A stretch of 64,000 bases of DNA, taken from Gammaproteobacteria bacterium. GTDB lineage: Bacteria > Pseudomonadota > Gammaproteobacteria > Pseudomonadales > Pseudomonadaceae. A model generated the notes under the pieces. That model was not told where the DNA came from and searched no databases. It saw only the letters and a list, made by a program, of their open reading frames with translations. Below are positions 54,612 to 62,957 of this stretch, piece after piece. The stretch covers positions 124,001 through 188,000 of the forward strand of contig JAMCWB010000005.1 in assembly GCA_023475025.1 (NCBI GenBank). The letters run 5' to 3'. The first letter of the stretch is position 1; every line of letters begins with the position of its first letter. The position numbers were made by a program, and so were the translations under genes.

Positions 54612-56087
54612 ATGAAAATCAGTTATTCACCCGCCCGGCCCTGTGCCTTTGAACAGGTCAGCCATTGGGATATCGAGACCGATGTCATCGTTGTGGGCTT
54701 TGGGGCCGCCGGCGCCTGTGCTGCCATTGAAGCACGTGCAAGTGGTGCGCAGGTTAGCGTGTTTGAAGTCGCTGCTGCAGGGGGTGGCAGCGCCAGTTGG
54801 TCCGGCGGCGAAGTCTATGTCGGTGGCAGTGGCGGTACCGATGTGCAACGCGAGCATGGATTCACTGACACAACTGAAGACCTGCAAGCTTACCTGATGA
54901 TGGCCGGTGGATCGGCGGCAGACGCTGCGCGCGTCAAGGTTTATGCGGAACAGGCCAGCCAGCACTTTGACTGGTTGAGAGCTCAAGGTGTGCCGTTCAA
55001 AGGCACTTACCTGCCCGGAAAGTGGATTGAGCCACCGACCGATGACACGCTGCTATGGTCGGGCAGTGAGCAGGCCTGGCCATTCAATGAGCAGGCAAAA
55101 CCAGCCCCTCGTGGCCACACGGTTCAGTTTACAGGCTGGGGTGGCGGCAAGGTATTAATGGAAGTGCTCTGCCAGCGAGCGATTGATGCCGGCGCTGAGG
55201 TGTATTACAACACCCGAGCGCTTAGCCTGATTGCTGACGCGGACAGGCAAGTGCGCGGAATAGTGGTGCGTCGGGACGGAAAAGATACCTTCGTTCGGGC
55301 CAGGTCAGGCGTGATTCTGTGTGCTGGTGGTTTTATCTGTAACACTGACATGGTTAAACGTTTTGCCCCTGACGCCGCGGAATGCGAGCTGCCGGTCACT
55401 GGCGGCAATGATGATGGGTCGGGTATTCGTATGGGTATGAGTGTGGGCGCGGCGACCCTCAATATGCATGAGTTTTTTGCCACCTTGCCTTTCTTTCCTC
55501 CCGCATCGCTGGTCAAGGGGATTTTTGTCAATGAGCAGGGCAGGCGCTTTATCAACGAAGACTGCTACCACGGGCGCGTAGCCCACCATGTAATGCGGCA
55601 GCCCAATCAGCGTGCCTGGTTGCTGGTTGATAATGAAATTTTTGGTCGCCCCATTATTCAGGAAGACATCAAGGTGACAGCTGTCGGAGAGACATGGGAG
55701 GAGGTGGAATCTGAACTGGGACTCCCATCCGGATCTCTGGTACACAGTGTCAATGAGTTCAACCGTTATGCCGAGACAGGCGAGGATCCCTACCTGCACA
55801 AGTCTCAAGACTGGTTGCGGCCGTTGACTGAACCTCCTTTTGCTGCGCTGAGCTATTGCAAAGGCGATTACCAGGGGCATGCATTCACCTTGGGTGGTCT
55901 TTCGACCAATCCTGATGGCGCAGTTTTAGATGCAGATGGACAGCCAATCGTTGGCTTGTATGCCGCGGGTCGCACGGCATGCGGGCTGCCTCGTTGGGGA
56001 GAAGGCTACAGTTCAGGCCTGTCGCTGGGGGATTCGACCTTTTTCGGTCGCCAGGCGGGTAAGGCCGCGTCCAGTCGAGTCAGCTGA
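54612..56087 (+). CDS. KstD/fumarate-reductase-type flavoprotein (second, shorter)
   Basis: This 491-aa FAD protein is related to KstD. VIVVGFGAAGACAAIEA is near residue 30, GGGSASWSGGEVYVGGSGG follows, and AAGRTACGLPRWGEGYSSGLSLGD is the C-terminal FAD loop. The substrate-side segment AALSYCKGDYQGHAFTLGGL replaces the usual YYAxxxxGxxGTKGG of 1-dehydrogenases. It could be a different desaturase, for example acting on 5alpha/5beta saturated steroids at C4-C5. It follows the OYE-type gene. Site 6 of the operator lies downstream of it. Confidence 0.78.
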   Translation: MKISYSPARPCAFEQVSHWDIETDVIVVGFGAAGACAAIEARASGAQVSVFEVAAAGGGSASWSGGEVYVGGSGGTDVQREHGFTDTTEDLQAYLMMAGGSAADAARVKVYAEQASQHFDWLRAQGVPFKGTYLPGKWIEPPTDDTLLWSGSEQAWPFNEQAKPAPRGHTVQFTGWGGGKVLMEVLCQRAIDAGAEVYYNTRALSLIADADRQVRGIVVRRDGKDTFVRARSGVILCAGGFICNTDMVKRFAPDAAECELPVTGGNDDGSGIRMGMSVGAATLNMHEFFATLPFFPPASLVKGIFVNEQGRRFINEDCYHGRVAHHVMRQPNQRAWLLVDNEIFGRPIIQEDIKVTAVGETWEEVESELGLPSGSLVHSVNEFNRYAETGEDPYLHKSQDWLRPLTEPPFAALSYCKGDYQGHAFTLGGLSTNPDGAVLDADGQPIVGLYAAGRTACGLPRWGEGYSSGLSLGDSTFFGRQAGKAASSRVS

Positions 56088-56098
56088 TCTGCGGTTAA

Positions 56099-56114
56099 TC
56101 GTCCATCCGGACGA
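56099..56114. promoter_or_regulatory. candidate regulon operator, site 6
   Basis: TCGTCC-ATCC-GGACGA, both 6-bp arms perfect, 132 bp before the acyl-CoA dehydrogenase at 56246. Confidence 0.75.
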
Positions 56115-56245
56115 CGCCTATGTTGCTGGCTACCCGTTAGATTCAAATCGACATCTTGAAAAAGCCAGGCACATTCAAGCCTGGCTGCCTTTTGGCGAAC
56201 TTTTGCTCCAGCGGTACTAAGACTGCATGGCATACAGGAATAACA

Positions 56246-57436
56246 ATGAGCGATATCGACGACTTCCGTAAACAGACACGGGCCTGGCTAGAAGCCAACT
56301 GTCCTGAGTCTATGCGCACTCCCATGCCCTCCGACGAAATGGTATGGGGCGGGCAAAACCTTGAATTCAAACATGATGATCAGCGCTTGTGGTTTGAGCG
56401 GATGCGTGACAAGGGTTGGTTCTGTCCTGATTGGCCTGAGGCATACGGTGGCGGTGGTTTGAATGCGCAGCAAGTCGCGGTACTTGAGTCTGAAATGCGC
56501 CGTCTGCATTGTCGGCCACCACAAATTAACCTGGGCATCTGGATGCTGGGACCGGTTCTGCTTGAGTCGGCCAGTGATGCACAAAAAGAGCGTTTCCTGC
56601 CACCGATGGCACGTGGTGAGGTGCGTTGGTGCCAGGGTTTTTCTGAGCCCAATGCCGGTTCTGATCTTGCAAGCTTGCGAACCAGCGCGGTTCTTGACGG
56701 TGATGATTACATTGTCAATGGCACCAAAATCTGGACCTCTTACGGCAATAAATCGGACTGGATGTATGCCTTGGTACGAACCGGGCCTATGGAACCCAAG
56801 CAGGCCGGCATCAGCCTGATACTGCTGGATATGCATGCGCCTGGCGTGTCGGTCAGCCCGATTGACTTGATCAGTGGTAAGTCGAGTTTTTGTCAGGTGT
56901 TCTTCGATAATGTGCGTGTACCCAAAGACCAGTTGATCGGTGAGGTCAATCAGGGCTGGGCGCTGGGCAAGGCGCTGTTACAACATGAGCGGCGCGCGAT
57001 GTCCAAGTTCAGTGAATTTGCGCTGCCTACCCATTTTGATTTGCATACTTATTTAGAATCATTTCTTTCTGAACCCACTACAAGTGCTGATCAGGCATTA
57101 CATCAGCGTGCCATTGCCTGTTTGATGGATGAGGAAGCCTACAGCCTGACCAATCGCCGTATCGGCGACACGATGCGCGTTCGTCAGGATGCCTCAGGCT
57201 TGATGGCTATCTCCAAGCTGGTTCACAGCGAACAGGAGCGTGACAAGTTCGAGCTGCTGCTGGAGATTCTTGGTAATAAAGCGTTGGGCTGGTCGGGAGA
57301 CGGTTTCCTTGAGCGGGAGCTGGAGCTGACTGGTTCATGGTTGATGAGTTTTGCGCAAACGATAGCCGGTGGTTCATCGGAAGTGCAGTTAAATGTCATT
57401 GCCAAGCGTGTCCTTGGCTTGCCGGATGCCAAGTAA
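56246..57436 (+). CDS. acyl-CoA dehydrogenase (second pair, subunit A)
   Basis: This 396-aa acyl-CoA dehydrogenase has WCQGFSEPNAGSDLASLRTS, NGTKIWTSYGNKSDWMYALVRTG and GGSSEVQLNVIAKRVLGLP. The ATG at 56246 with AGGAA upstream was chosen over the long frame from 56156. It is followed 10 nt later by another acyl-CoA dehydrogenase gene, as in heteromeric steroid side-chain dehydrogenases. It is a second pair besides 47644/50375, probably for a different cycle of side-chain or ring-acid oxidation. Confidence 0.85.
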   Translation: MSDIDDFRKQTRAWLEANCPESMRTPMPSDEMVWGGQNLEFKHDDQRLWFERMRDKGWFCPDWPEAYGGGGLNAQQVAVLESEMRRLHCRPPQINLGIWMLGPVLLESASDAQKERFLPPMARGEVRWCQGFSEPNAGSDLASLRTSAVLDGDDYIVNGTKIWTSYGNKSDWMYALVRTGPMEPKQAGISLILLDMHAPGVSVSPIDLISGKSSFCQVFFDNVRVPKDQLIGEVNQGWALGKALLQHERRAMSKFSEFALPTHFDLHTYLESFLSEPTTSADQALHQRAIACLMDEEAYSLTNRRIGDTMRVRQDASGLMAISKLVHSEQERDKFELLLEILGNKALGWSGDGFLERELELTGSWLMSFAQTIAGGSSEVQLNVIAKRVLGLPDAK

Positions 57437-57446
57437 GGAGCGCGCT

Positions 57447-58574
57447 ATGAATCTTGTTTACAACGAAGACCAGCAACAGTTGCTGGACAGTGCCAGAGAC
57501 TTTCTGGCAGCAAAATCTCCAGTCAGTGTTCAGCGTCGCTTGCGCGATGAAGCCTCGTCATCTGGTTTTTGCCCTCAGGTATGGCAGGGCATGCGTGATC
57601 TGGGCTGGAGTGCTGTCGCCTTTGAGGAAAAGGTTGGCGGCCTTGAGTTTGGCTTCGCAGGTTATGCACCCATCTTTGAGCAGATGGGGCGTCACCTGGC
57701 AGCTTCGCCTTTACTCTCGAGTATCGTTTTGTGTGGTGGACTAGTCGAACTTATGGGTTCTGAAGAGCAGCAACAGCAGTTGTTGCCCGCATTGATCGCT
57801 GGTGAGCTGCGTGCAGCACTGGCGTTGGAAGAAAGTGAACGTCACCAACCCGATCTGATTAAAACCCGGGCGCGTATGGAGCAAGGTGGTTGGCTGCTTG
57901 ATGGCCGCAAAGAATGGGTGGCAGACGGTAATGAAGCCGATGCCTGGCTGGTAGTAGCGGCTGTGGATGCTAATGAGCTGGGCGTTTTTCTGGTTCACGC
58001 CGGAGCAAAGGGCTTAAGTCTTGAGCCGCGAACAATGATTGACGCTCGCAACATGGCAGCAATGACACTGCAGGGTGCCAAGGCTGAGCGTATCGGTGGG
58101 TGCGCAGCAGAAGCACTTGATCTGGTGCTGGATCGTGGTCGGGCATGTCTGGCGGCGGAATTATTGGGCGTGAGTGAAGCCCTGTTCGACATGACGGTGG
58201 AATACCTTAAAACACGTGTTCAGTTTGGGGTGCCGATTGGCAGCTTTCAGGCTCTGCAACACAGGGCTGCCCGGTTGTATGTAGAGCTTCAATTGGCACG
58301 TAGCAGCACCATGGCGGCTTTTTCTGCATTGGAAAACCAGGCTATAGAGGTCAATGAGCGCCGTCGACTGGTCAGTTTGGCCAAATGGAAAGCTAATATC
58401 TGCGCCCAGCGCATCAGTAATGAAGCCGTTCAGATGCATGGTGGAATTGGTGTTACTGATGAATATGATCTGGGGCTGTTTTTGAAGCGCACCCGGTTAG
58501 CACAAAATCAATTGGGACATACCGACTTTCACTGCGCGCGCTATGCCTGCAATCTTTCCACGAAAAACGCATAA
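57447..58574 (+). CDS. acyl-CoA dehydrogenase (second pair, subunit B)
   Basis: This 375-aa protein has the acyl-CoA dehydrogenase fold, with TRVQFGVPIGSFQALQHRAARLY, NEAVQMHGGIGVTDEYDLGLFLKRTR and an N-half less conserved than in monomeric enzymes. It fits the beta-like partner of 56246. AAGGAG precedes the ATG at 57447; the frame upstream is inside the previous gene. It is followed by a CoA ligase gene after 21 nt. Confidence 0.85.
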   Translation: MNLVYNEDQQQLLDSARDFLAAKSPVSVQRRLRDEASSSGFCPQVWQGMRDLGWSAVAFEEKVGGLEFGFAGYAPIFEQMGRHLAASPLLSSIVLCGGLVELMGSEEQQQQLLPALIAGELRAALALEESERHQPDLIKTRARMEQGGWLLDGRKEWVADGNEADAWLVVAAVDANELGVFLVHAGAKGLSLEPRTMIDARNMAAMTLQGAKAERIGGCAAEALDLVLDRGRACLAAELLGVSEALFDMTVEYLKTRVQFGVPIGSFQALQHRAARLYVELQLARSSTMAAFSALENQAIEVNERRRLVSLAKWKANICAQRISNEAVQMHGGIGVTDEYDLGLFLKRTRLAQNQLGHTDFHCARYACNLSTKNA

Positions 58575-58595
58575 CAAGATCAAGGTGAGTTACCT

Positions 58596-60272
58596 ATGGA
58601 TACTGAAATGATTGCCCAATGGCAAACGGCTGCTGCGCAGCTGACCCATACACAATCGCCATTTGCGCTGGGTAAGGATGAGCAAGGGTTATCTGTCTTT
58701 CTTAATGCGCCACATAATTTGATTGAAGCGATTCAGGCTGGGCGCCGTCATGCAGATTTACCTTTCCTGGTTTGGTTAGGCCAGCGTTATAGTTTCGCTG
58801 AGTTTTACGCGGCTGCTGATAAATTGACAGCGGCCCTGCAGCAAGTGCTTGACATCAAGCCCGGTGAGCGCGTTGCCATTGCCATGCGCAACCGGCCTGA
58901 ATGGATGATCAGTTTTGTTGCCTGTGTGCAAGCCGGGGCTATCCCTGTGCCACTGAACAGCTGGGGCCTGCAGGATGAGCTTTTGTATGCCATCAAGGAT
59001 GCTGGTGCAAGCGCAGTGATTTGCGATCAGGAGCGGCTGAAACAGTTGAATGGCACCCTTGGGCACACCCAAGTCATTCTGGTCGATGGTGAGCCGAATC
59101 CTGATGAAGGTGAGCATGGTTGGAGCGATTTATTAGCTAAAGACTTGGCGCCCATGCAGCTTGCTAGTGTCACTCCAGATCAACCTGCACTCTTGTTATA
59201 TACCTCTGGAACTACCAGTCGAGCCAAGGGTGTCGTTTCTTCACACCGGGCAGTAGCGCAGACATTGTTTGCGCTCGACTATCAAGGTGCTTTTGCCGGG
59301 ATGACCTCCCCTGAGCGTATCAAACCCATCATGGAATCAGGCCTGCAGCCAACAGCGCTGCTGTGCTTTCCGCTATTTCACGTCAGTGGGTTACACGCCC
59401 AGTTTCTCAGCATGCTGAGAGGTGGCCGTCGTATGGTCATCATGTACAAGTGGGATGTCGATGAAGCTCTGCGCTTGATTGAGTCCGAGAAGTGCACCCA
59501 GTTCAGTGGTGCACCGGTCATGATGCAACAGTTGCTGAATCATCCACGCTTTGACAGTGAAGCGACGGCAACACTGTTTTCGCTTGGCTTGGGAGGTGGG
59601 GCTTCTTCAAGAGCGATGCTCGACCGTTTGCTGTCAATCAAACCGATGGCGATGGCAGGTACCGGTTATGGCATGACAGAAAGTAATGGAATCGGTGCTG
59701 CCCACTCCGGTGAACAGTTTGTGCATGCCTCAGACAGTGCTGGCTGGCCGCTGCCGCTGGTTGAGATGGTGATAGGCGACGAGCCGCACAAGCCACTGCC
59801 GACAGGTGAACAGGGCCCGATTTGGCTGCGCTCAGTAACACTGATGCAAGGCTACTGGAATCGGCCAGAAGAAACCAACCAGGCCCTGAAAGACGGTTGG
59901 TTGTTCAGCGGTGATGTCGGTTACCTGGACGAGCACGGCATGGTACACATCACCGACCGTATCAAGGACATTATCATTCGGGGCGGCGAGAATATTTCCG
60001 CATTGGAAGTTGAGCAGTGCGCCAGTGAACATCCGGATGTCATTGAAGCTGCTGCCTTTGCTTTGCCCGATCAAGAGCTGGGTGAAATTGTCGGCCTCGT
60101 AGCCCGTACTAGTGCCGAAGTCTCTACTGCCGATCTACAAGCTTTTATGGCCAAGCATCTTGCCGGTTACAAGGTTCCTTCCAAGGTCTGGTTTACAGAG
60201 CAGGCGTTGCAGCGTAACGCAACGGGCAAGCTCCAGAAACCTTTGATAAAGCAAACACTGGGCATCGCCTAA
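58596..60272 (+). CDS. acyl-CoA synthetase (AMP-forming)
   Basis: This 558-aa ANL ligase contains LLYTSGTTSRAKGVVSSH near residue 205, a slightly divergent P-loop with Ser-Arg-Ala instead of Gly-Lys-Pro. GTGYGMTESNG follows near 350, then ITDRIKDIIIRGGENISALEVE near 450 and the catalytic Lys near RNATGKLQKP. It would activate a steroid acid side chain. The operon order ACAD, ACAD, ligase, SDR, MFS is consistent with uptake and activation of a carboxylate. Confidence 0.83.
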   Translation: MDTEMIAQWQTAAAQLTHTQSPFALGKDEQGLSVFLNAPHNLIEAIQAGRRHADLPFLVWLGQRYSFAEFYAAADKLTAALQQVLDIKPGERVAIAMRNRPEWMISFVACVQAGAIPVPLNSWGLQDELLYAIKDAGASAVICDQERLKQLNGTLGHTQVILVDGEPNPDEGEHGWSDLLAKDLAPMQLASVTPDQPALLLYTSGTTSRAKGVVSSHRAVAQTLFALDYQGAFAGMTSPERIKPIMESGLQPTALLCFPLFHVSGLHAQFLSMLRGGRRMVIMYKWDVDEALRLIESEKCTQFSGAPVMMQQLLNHPRFDSEATATLFSLGLGGGASSRAMLDRLLSIKPMAMAGTGYGMTESNGIGAAHSGEQFVHASDSAGWPLPLVEMVIGDEPHKPLPTGEQGPIWLRSVTLMQGYWNRPEETNQALKDGWLFSGDVGYLDEHGMVHITDRIKDIIIRGGENISALEVEQCASEHPDVIEAAAFALPDQELGEIVGLVARTSAEVSTADLQAFMAKHLAGYKVPSKVWFTEQALQRNATGKLQKPLIKQTLGIA

Positions 60273-60301
60273 GCAGTGCCTATGCACGCATGGAGGGCAT
60301 C

Positions 60302-61093
60302 ATGAACCAATTGCATTCGCGTGTTGCAATCGTTACCGGTGGGGCACTAGGCATTGGGCGAGGGATCGTTGAGGCACTGTTGGAAGCAGGTGCGTCGGTT
60401 CAAATAGCTGACATCAATAAAGACGCCATCGATGAGTCCGTTGCAACTTTAGACAACAAGCATGCTGGTCGAATTGCTGGTTGTAGGGTCGATGTTACCG
60501 ACAAGAGCCAGGTACAGATGATGGTGTCCGAGGCGGTCAAAACCTTTGGTCGCTTGGATATATTGGTCAATAACGCCTGGAAAGGCAGTGGGTTGGCACG
60601 TCTGGAAAAATTATCAGATGAGCAGTTTCAGGGTGCATTTGATATGGCGGTAATGGCCGCATTCTGGGCCATGCAAGCGGCTTTACCAGAATTCCTGCGT
60701 GTGGGGAGTGGGCGCATTATCAACATGTGCTCCCTCAACGGAGTCAATGCGCATATGTACAGCGCTGACTACAACACTGCCAAGGAAGGGTTACGCAGTT
60801 TAACCAGAACCGCTGCACGGGAATGGGCGGAACATCAGGTCTGCTGCAATATCATTTGCCCGGGTGCGGCCAGCGATGCTTATCAACGGTTTGCTGCCGC
60901 AAATCCAGAAAATGCTGCGGCCATGGCCAAGGCCAACCCTATGGGGCGCATTGGTGATCCTTTGCAGGATATTGCTCCGGTTGCCGTTTTTCTAGCCAGT
61001 GATGCCTGTCGTTATGTAACAGGTAATACCTTCTTTGTTGATGGTGGGGCGCACATTAATGGTGTGCATTGGGCACCCAAGCTCCGCGATTGA
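60302..61093 (+). CDS. SDR family oxidoreductase
   Basis: This 263-aa SDR has VTGGALGIGRGIVEAL near residue 14, NNAWKGS near 90 and the catalytic YSADYNTAKEGL (Tyr-Lys spacing of YxxxK). ATG 60302 follows GGAGG. Asparagine-rich NNAW replaces the usual NNAG, which occurs in some hydroxysteroid or 3-hydroxyacyl-CoA SDRs. It lies between the CoA ligase and an MFS transporter gene in one operon. The substrate is not assigned. Confidence 0.78.
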   Translation: MNQLHSRVAIVTGGALGIGRGIVEALLEAGASVQIADINKDAIDESVATLDNKHAGRIAGCRVDVTDKSQVQMMVSEAVKTFGRLDILVNNAWKGSGLARLEKLSDEQFQGAFDMAVMAAFWAMQAALPEFLRVGSGRIINMCSLNGVNAHMYSADYNTAKEGLRSLTRTAAREWAEHQVCCNIICPGAASDAYQRFAAANPENAAAMAKANPMGRIGDPLQDIAPVAVFLASDACRYVTGNTFFVDGGAHINGVHWAPKLRD

Positions 61094-61137
61094 AATGTTC
61101 AACAACTGATTTAACAACAACAAGTAAAGAGGCGTTA

Positions 61138-62691
61138 ATGAGCAAATCAACCAACCCCTGGGTCAGCTTTATTGCCCTTCTGTTCGCCACTTTTGTCACT
61201 ATTGAAGCGGCCGCTTTTCAGGCACCTGTACTGCCTAGCGTAACAGCTCACTTCAATATCCCGGTCAATCTGGCTGCTTTGATTCTGATTTCCTATTTTA
61301 TCGCGGTAGCTGTCTTTGCGCCTATGATGGGGAGGCTGGGTGATCAATTTGGCCGCCGGCGGATGGTTGTCATTGGTCTGGTGGTTTTCGGGATATCTGA
61401 GTTCATGGCAGCCTGGGCACCCAATTTCGGAATTTTCCTGGTCGCCCGCTTTCTTCAGGGTTTAGGTGTTGCCTGTATTTTTCCGGCCGTTTTCAGTTAT
61501 GTGAACCGGTTGTTTGCAGAAGAGCAACGCGGTATGGCTCTGGGCGTCATGATGTTCATCATGACATTGGGTGCGGCTACTGGTGGTTTGCTGGGCGGCA
61601 TACTGATTGATGCTTTTGGCTGGCCAAGTGTGTATATCATCAGCGGTATCTTGGCTTTATTGGGCTTGGTGCCTCTGCTGGTATGGGTGCCAGAAAGCAA
61701 AGGGGAGCCGGCTACTGGCAAGTTTGACAGCCTGGGCGCGGTGATGCTGTTTATCACTATTGCAGCATTGCTGTCCTTGCCCACTTGGGCGGCTAATTTT
61801 GGTCGTGAGTCATGGATTACCTGGGCCGTTGTTGTGGTAGGCGTTATCAGCCTGATACTGCTATGGCGTCACAGTGGTCGGCAGGCAGCCCCCATTCTGG
61901 ACGTCAGCCTGCTCAAGGATCGTCGCTTTGCTGTACCCAGCGCGATTTACTGGATTCAGATGCTGATGAATAGTGGCATCGTTTACTCACTCGCCTTCTT
62001 CATCAATAACCGTCCAGGGGGGTCAGCGTCCCAGTTTGGCATGGTGACCCTTGCATTATTTGGATGCACCATGCTGGCATCACCCATTGCAGGCAAGTTG
62101 ATCGATCGATTTGAGCCTAAATTGATTTCTATCCTTTCCTTGTTGGGTAGCTTGCTAGCAATGCTCTATTTCGTCCAGATGGATACTACGGTTCCATTAG
62201 CAATGGTGCTGATTATGGCGGGTTTTATCGGTGTCATGCTTGCCGCCAACAGTACTGCTCTGATGAAGTTGGCTTTAGGAGCGGTTCCCCCACACAAGTC
62301 AGGTGCAGGTTCTGGCCTCTTCAGCATGTTGCGTGATCTGGGCTTGCCAACAGGATCGTCCTTTGCATTGGCGATTTTTGGGTTGTCTTCTGCATTGCAT
62401 ACGCGGCGAGTAGTGGAAGAAACGGCTGAAAGAATGGAGTTGAGTGAAAGCCTTGCTGAAGAATTACTGGCTGCAGCAGGGACGAAGTCAGCCGAGCTCA
62501 GTGCCGACCTGACTTCTGCGCTATTGGCAACGGGCAATGAGATTGACCAGGTCCTTGAGCATATCAATGTTGCCTCTCTGGGCGGTGCAATTACCAATGT
62601 CGGTTACTTGATGTTGGTGATGCTGACTGTGGCGCTTGCATTAACGCCGTGGCTAGCCAAGCGTAAGGATATTCAGGCCGTCTCAGGTTGA
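61138..62691 (+). CDS. MFS transporter (DHA2-like, about 14 membrane segments)
   Basis: This 517-aa membrane protein has GRLGDQFGRRRMVVIGLVVFG, the MFS loop motif, and additional helices typical of 14-segment drug:H+ antiporter-like proteins. ATG 61138 was chosen since the longer frame lies in the preceding SDR. As the last gene of the ligase operon it may import steroid acids or export toxic intermediates. A terminator follows. Confidence 0.82.
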   Translation: MSKSTNPWVSFIALLFATFVTIEAAAFQAPVLPSVTAHFNIPVNLAALILISYFIAVAVFAPMMGRLGDQFGRRRMVVIGLVVFGISEFMAAWAPNFGIFLVARFLQGLGVACIFPAVFSYVNRLFAEEQRGMALGVMMFIMTLGAATGGLLGGILIDAFGWPSVYIISGILALLGLVPLLVWVPESKGEPATGKFDSLGAVMLFITIAALLSLPTWAANFGRESWITWAVVVVGVISLILLWRHSGRQAAPILDVSLLKDRRFAVPSAIYWIQMLMNSGIVYSLAFFINNRPGGSASQFGMVTLALFGCTMLASPIAGKLIDRFEPKLISILSLLGSLLAMLYFVQMDTTVPLAMVLIMAGFIGVMLAANSTALMKLALGAVPPHKSGAGSGLFSMLRDLGLPTGSSFALAIFGLSSALHTRRVVEETAERMELSESLAEELLAAAGTKSAELSADLTSALLATGNEIDQVLEHINVASLGGAITNVGYLMLVMLTVALALTPWLAKRKDIQAVSG

Positions 62692-62739
62692 TAAACCGGC
62701 ATTAAGGGCCAGCAGATCGGGTGCTGGCCCCGGCAAACT

Positions 62740-62767
62740 AAAACCAGCCTGCGGGTTGGTTTTTTTT
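62740..62767 (+). terminator. terminator of the MFS-ending operon
   Basis: AAAACCAGCC-TGCG-GGTTGGTTTT hairpin with T run; another hairpin GGGCCAGCA...TGCTGGCCC (62706-62730) precedes it. Confidence 0.8.
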
Positions 62768-62772
62768 AATGC

Positions 62773-62806
62773 AAAAAAAACCGGTAGGGCTGGAGGCCTT
62801 ACCGGT
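62773..62806 (-). terminator. terminator of the right-edge minus-strand gene
   Basis: On the minus strand ACCGGTA...TACCGGT stem followed by eight T. The remaining 62807-62957 holds no gene that I can support. Confidence 0.6.
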
Positions 62807-62957
62807 CAAAGACAGCAACGGAGTTGCTGTGCGTGGTTGCTCTGCGACTAGTCACCGCTACCCACGCTACGAGGGAACAGCTTCAATCAAACGCAAACCC
62901 AGTATAAGTACTCTAGCCCCAGTGTTAATCGGCTATTGAGACTAGTCTGTAGGGCGG

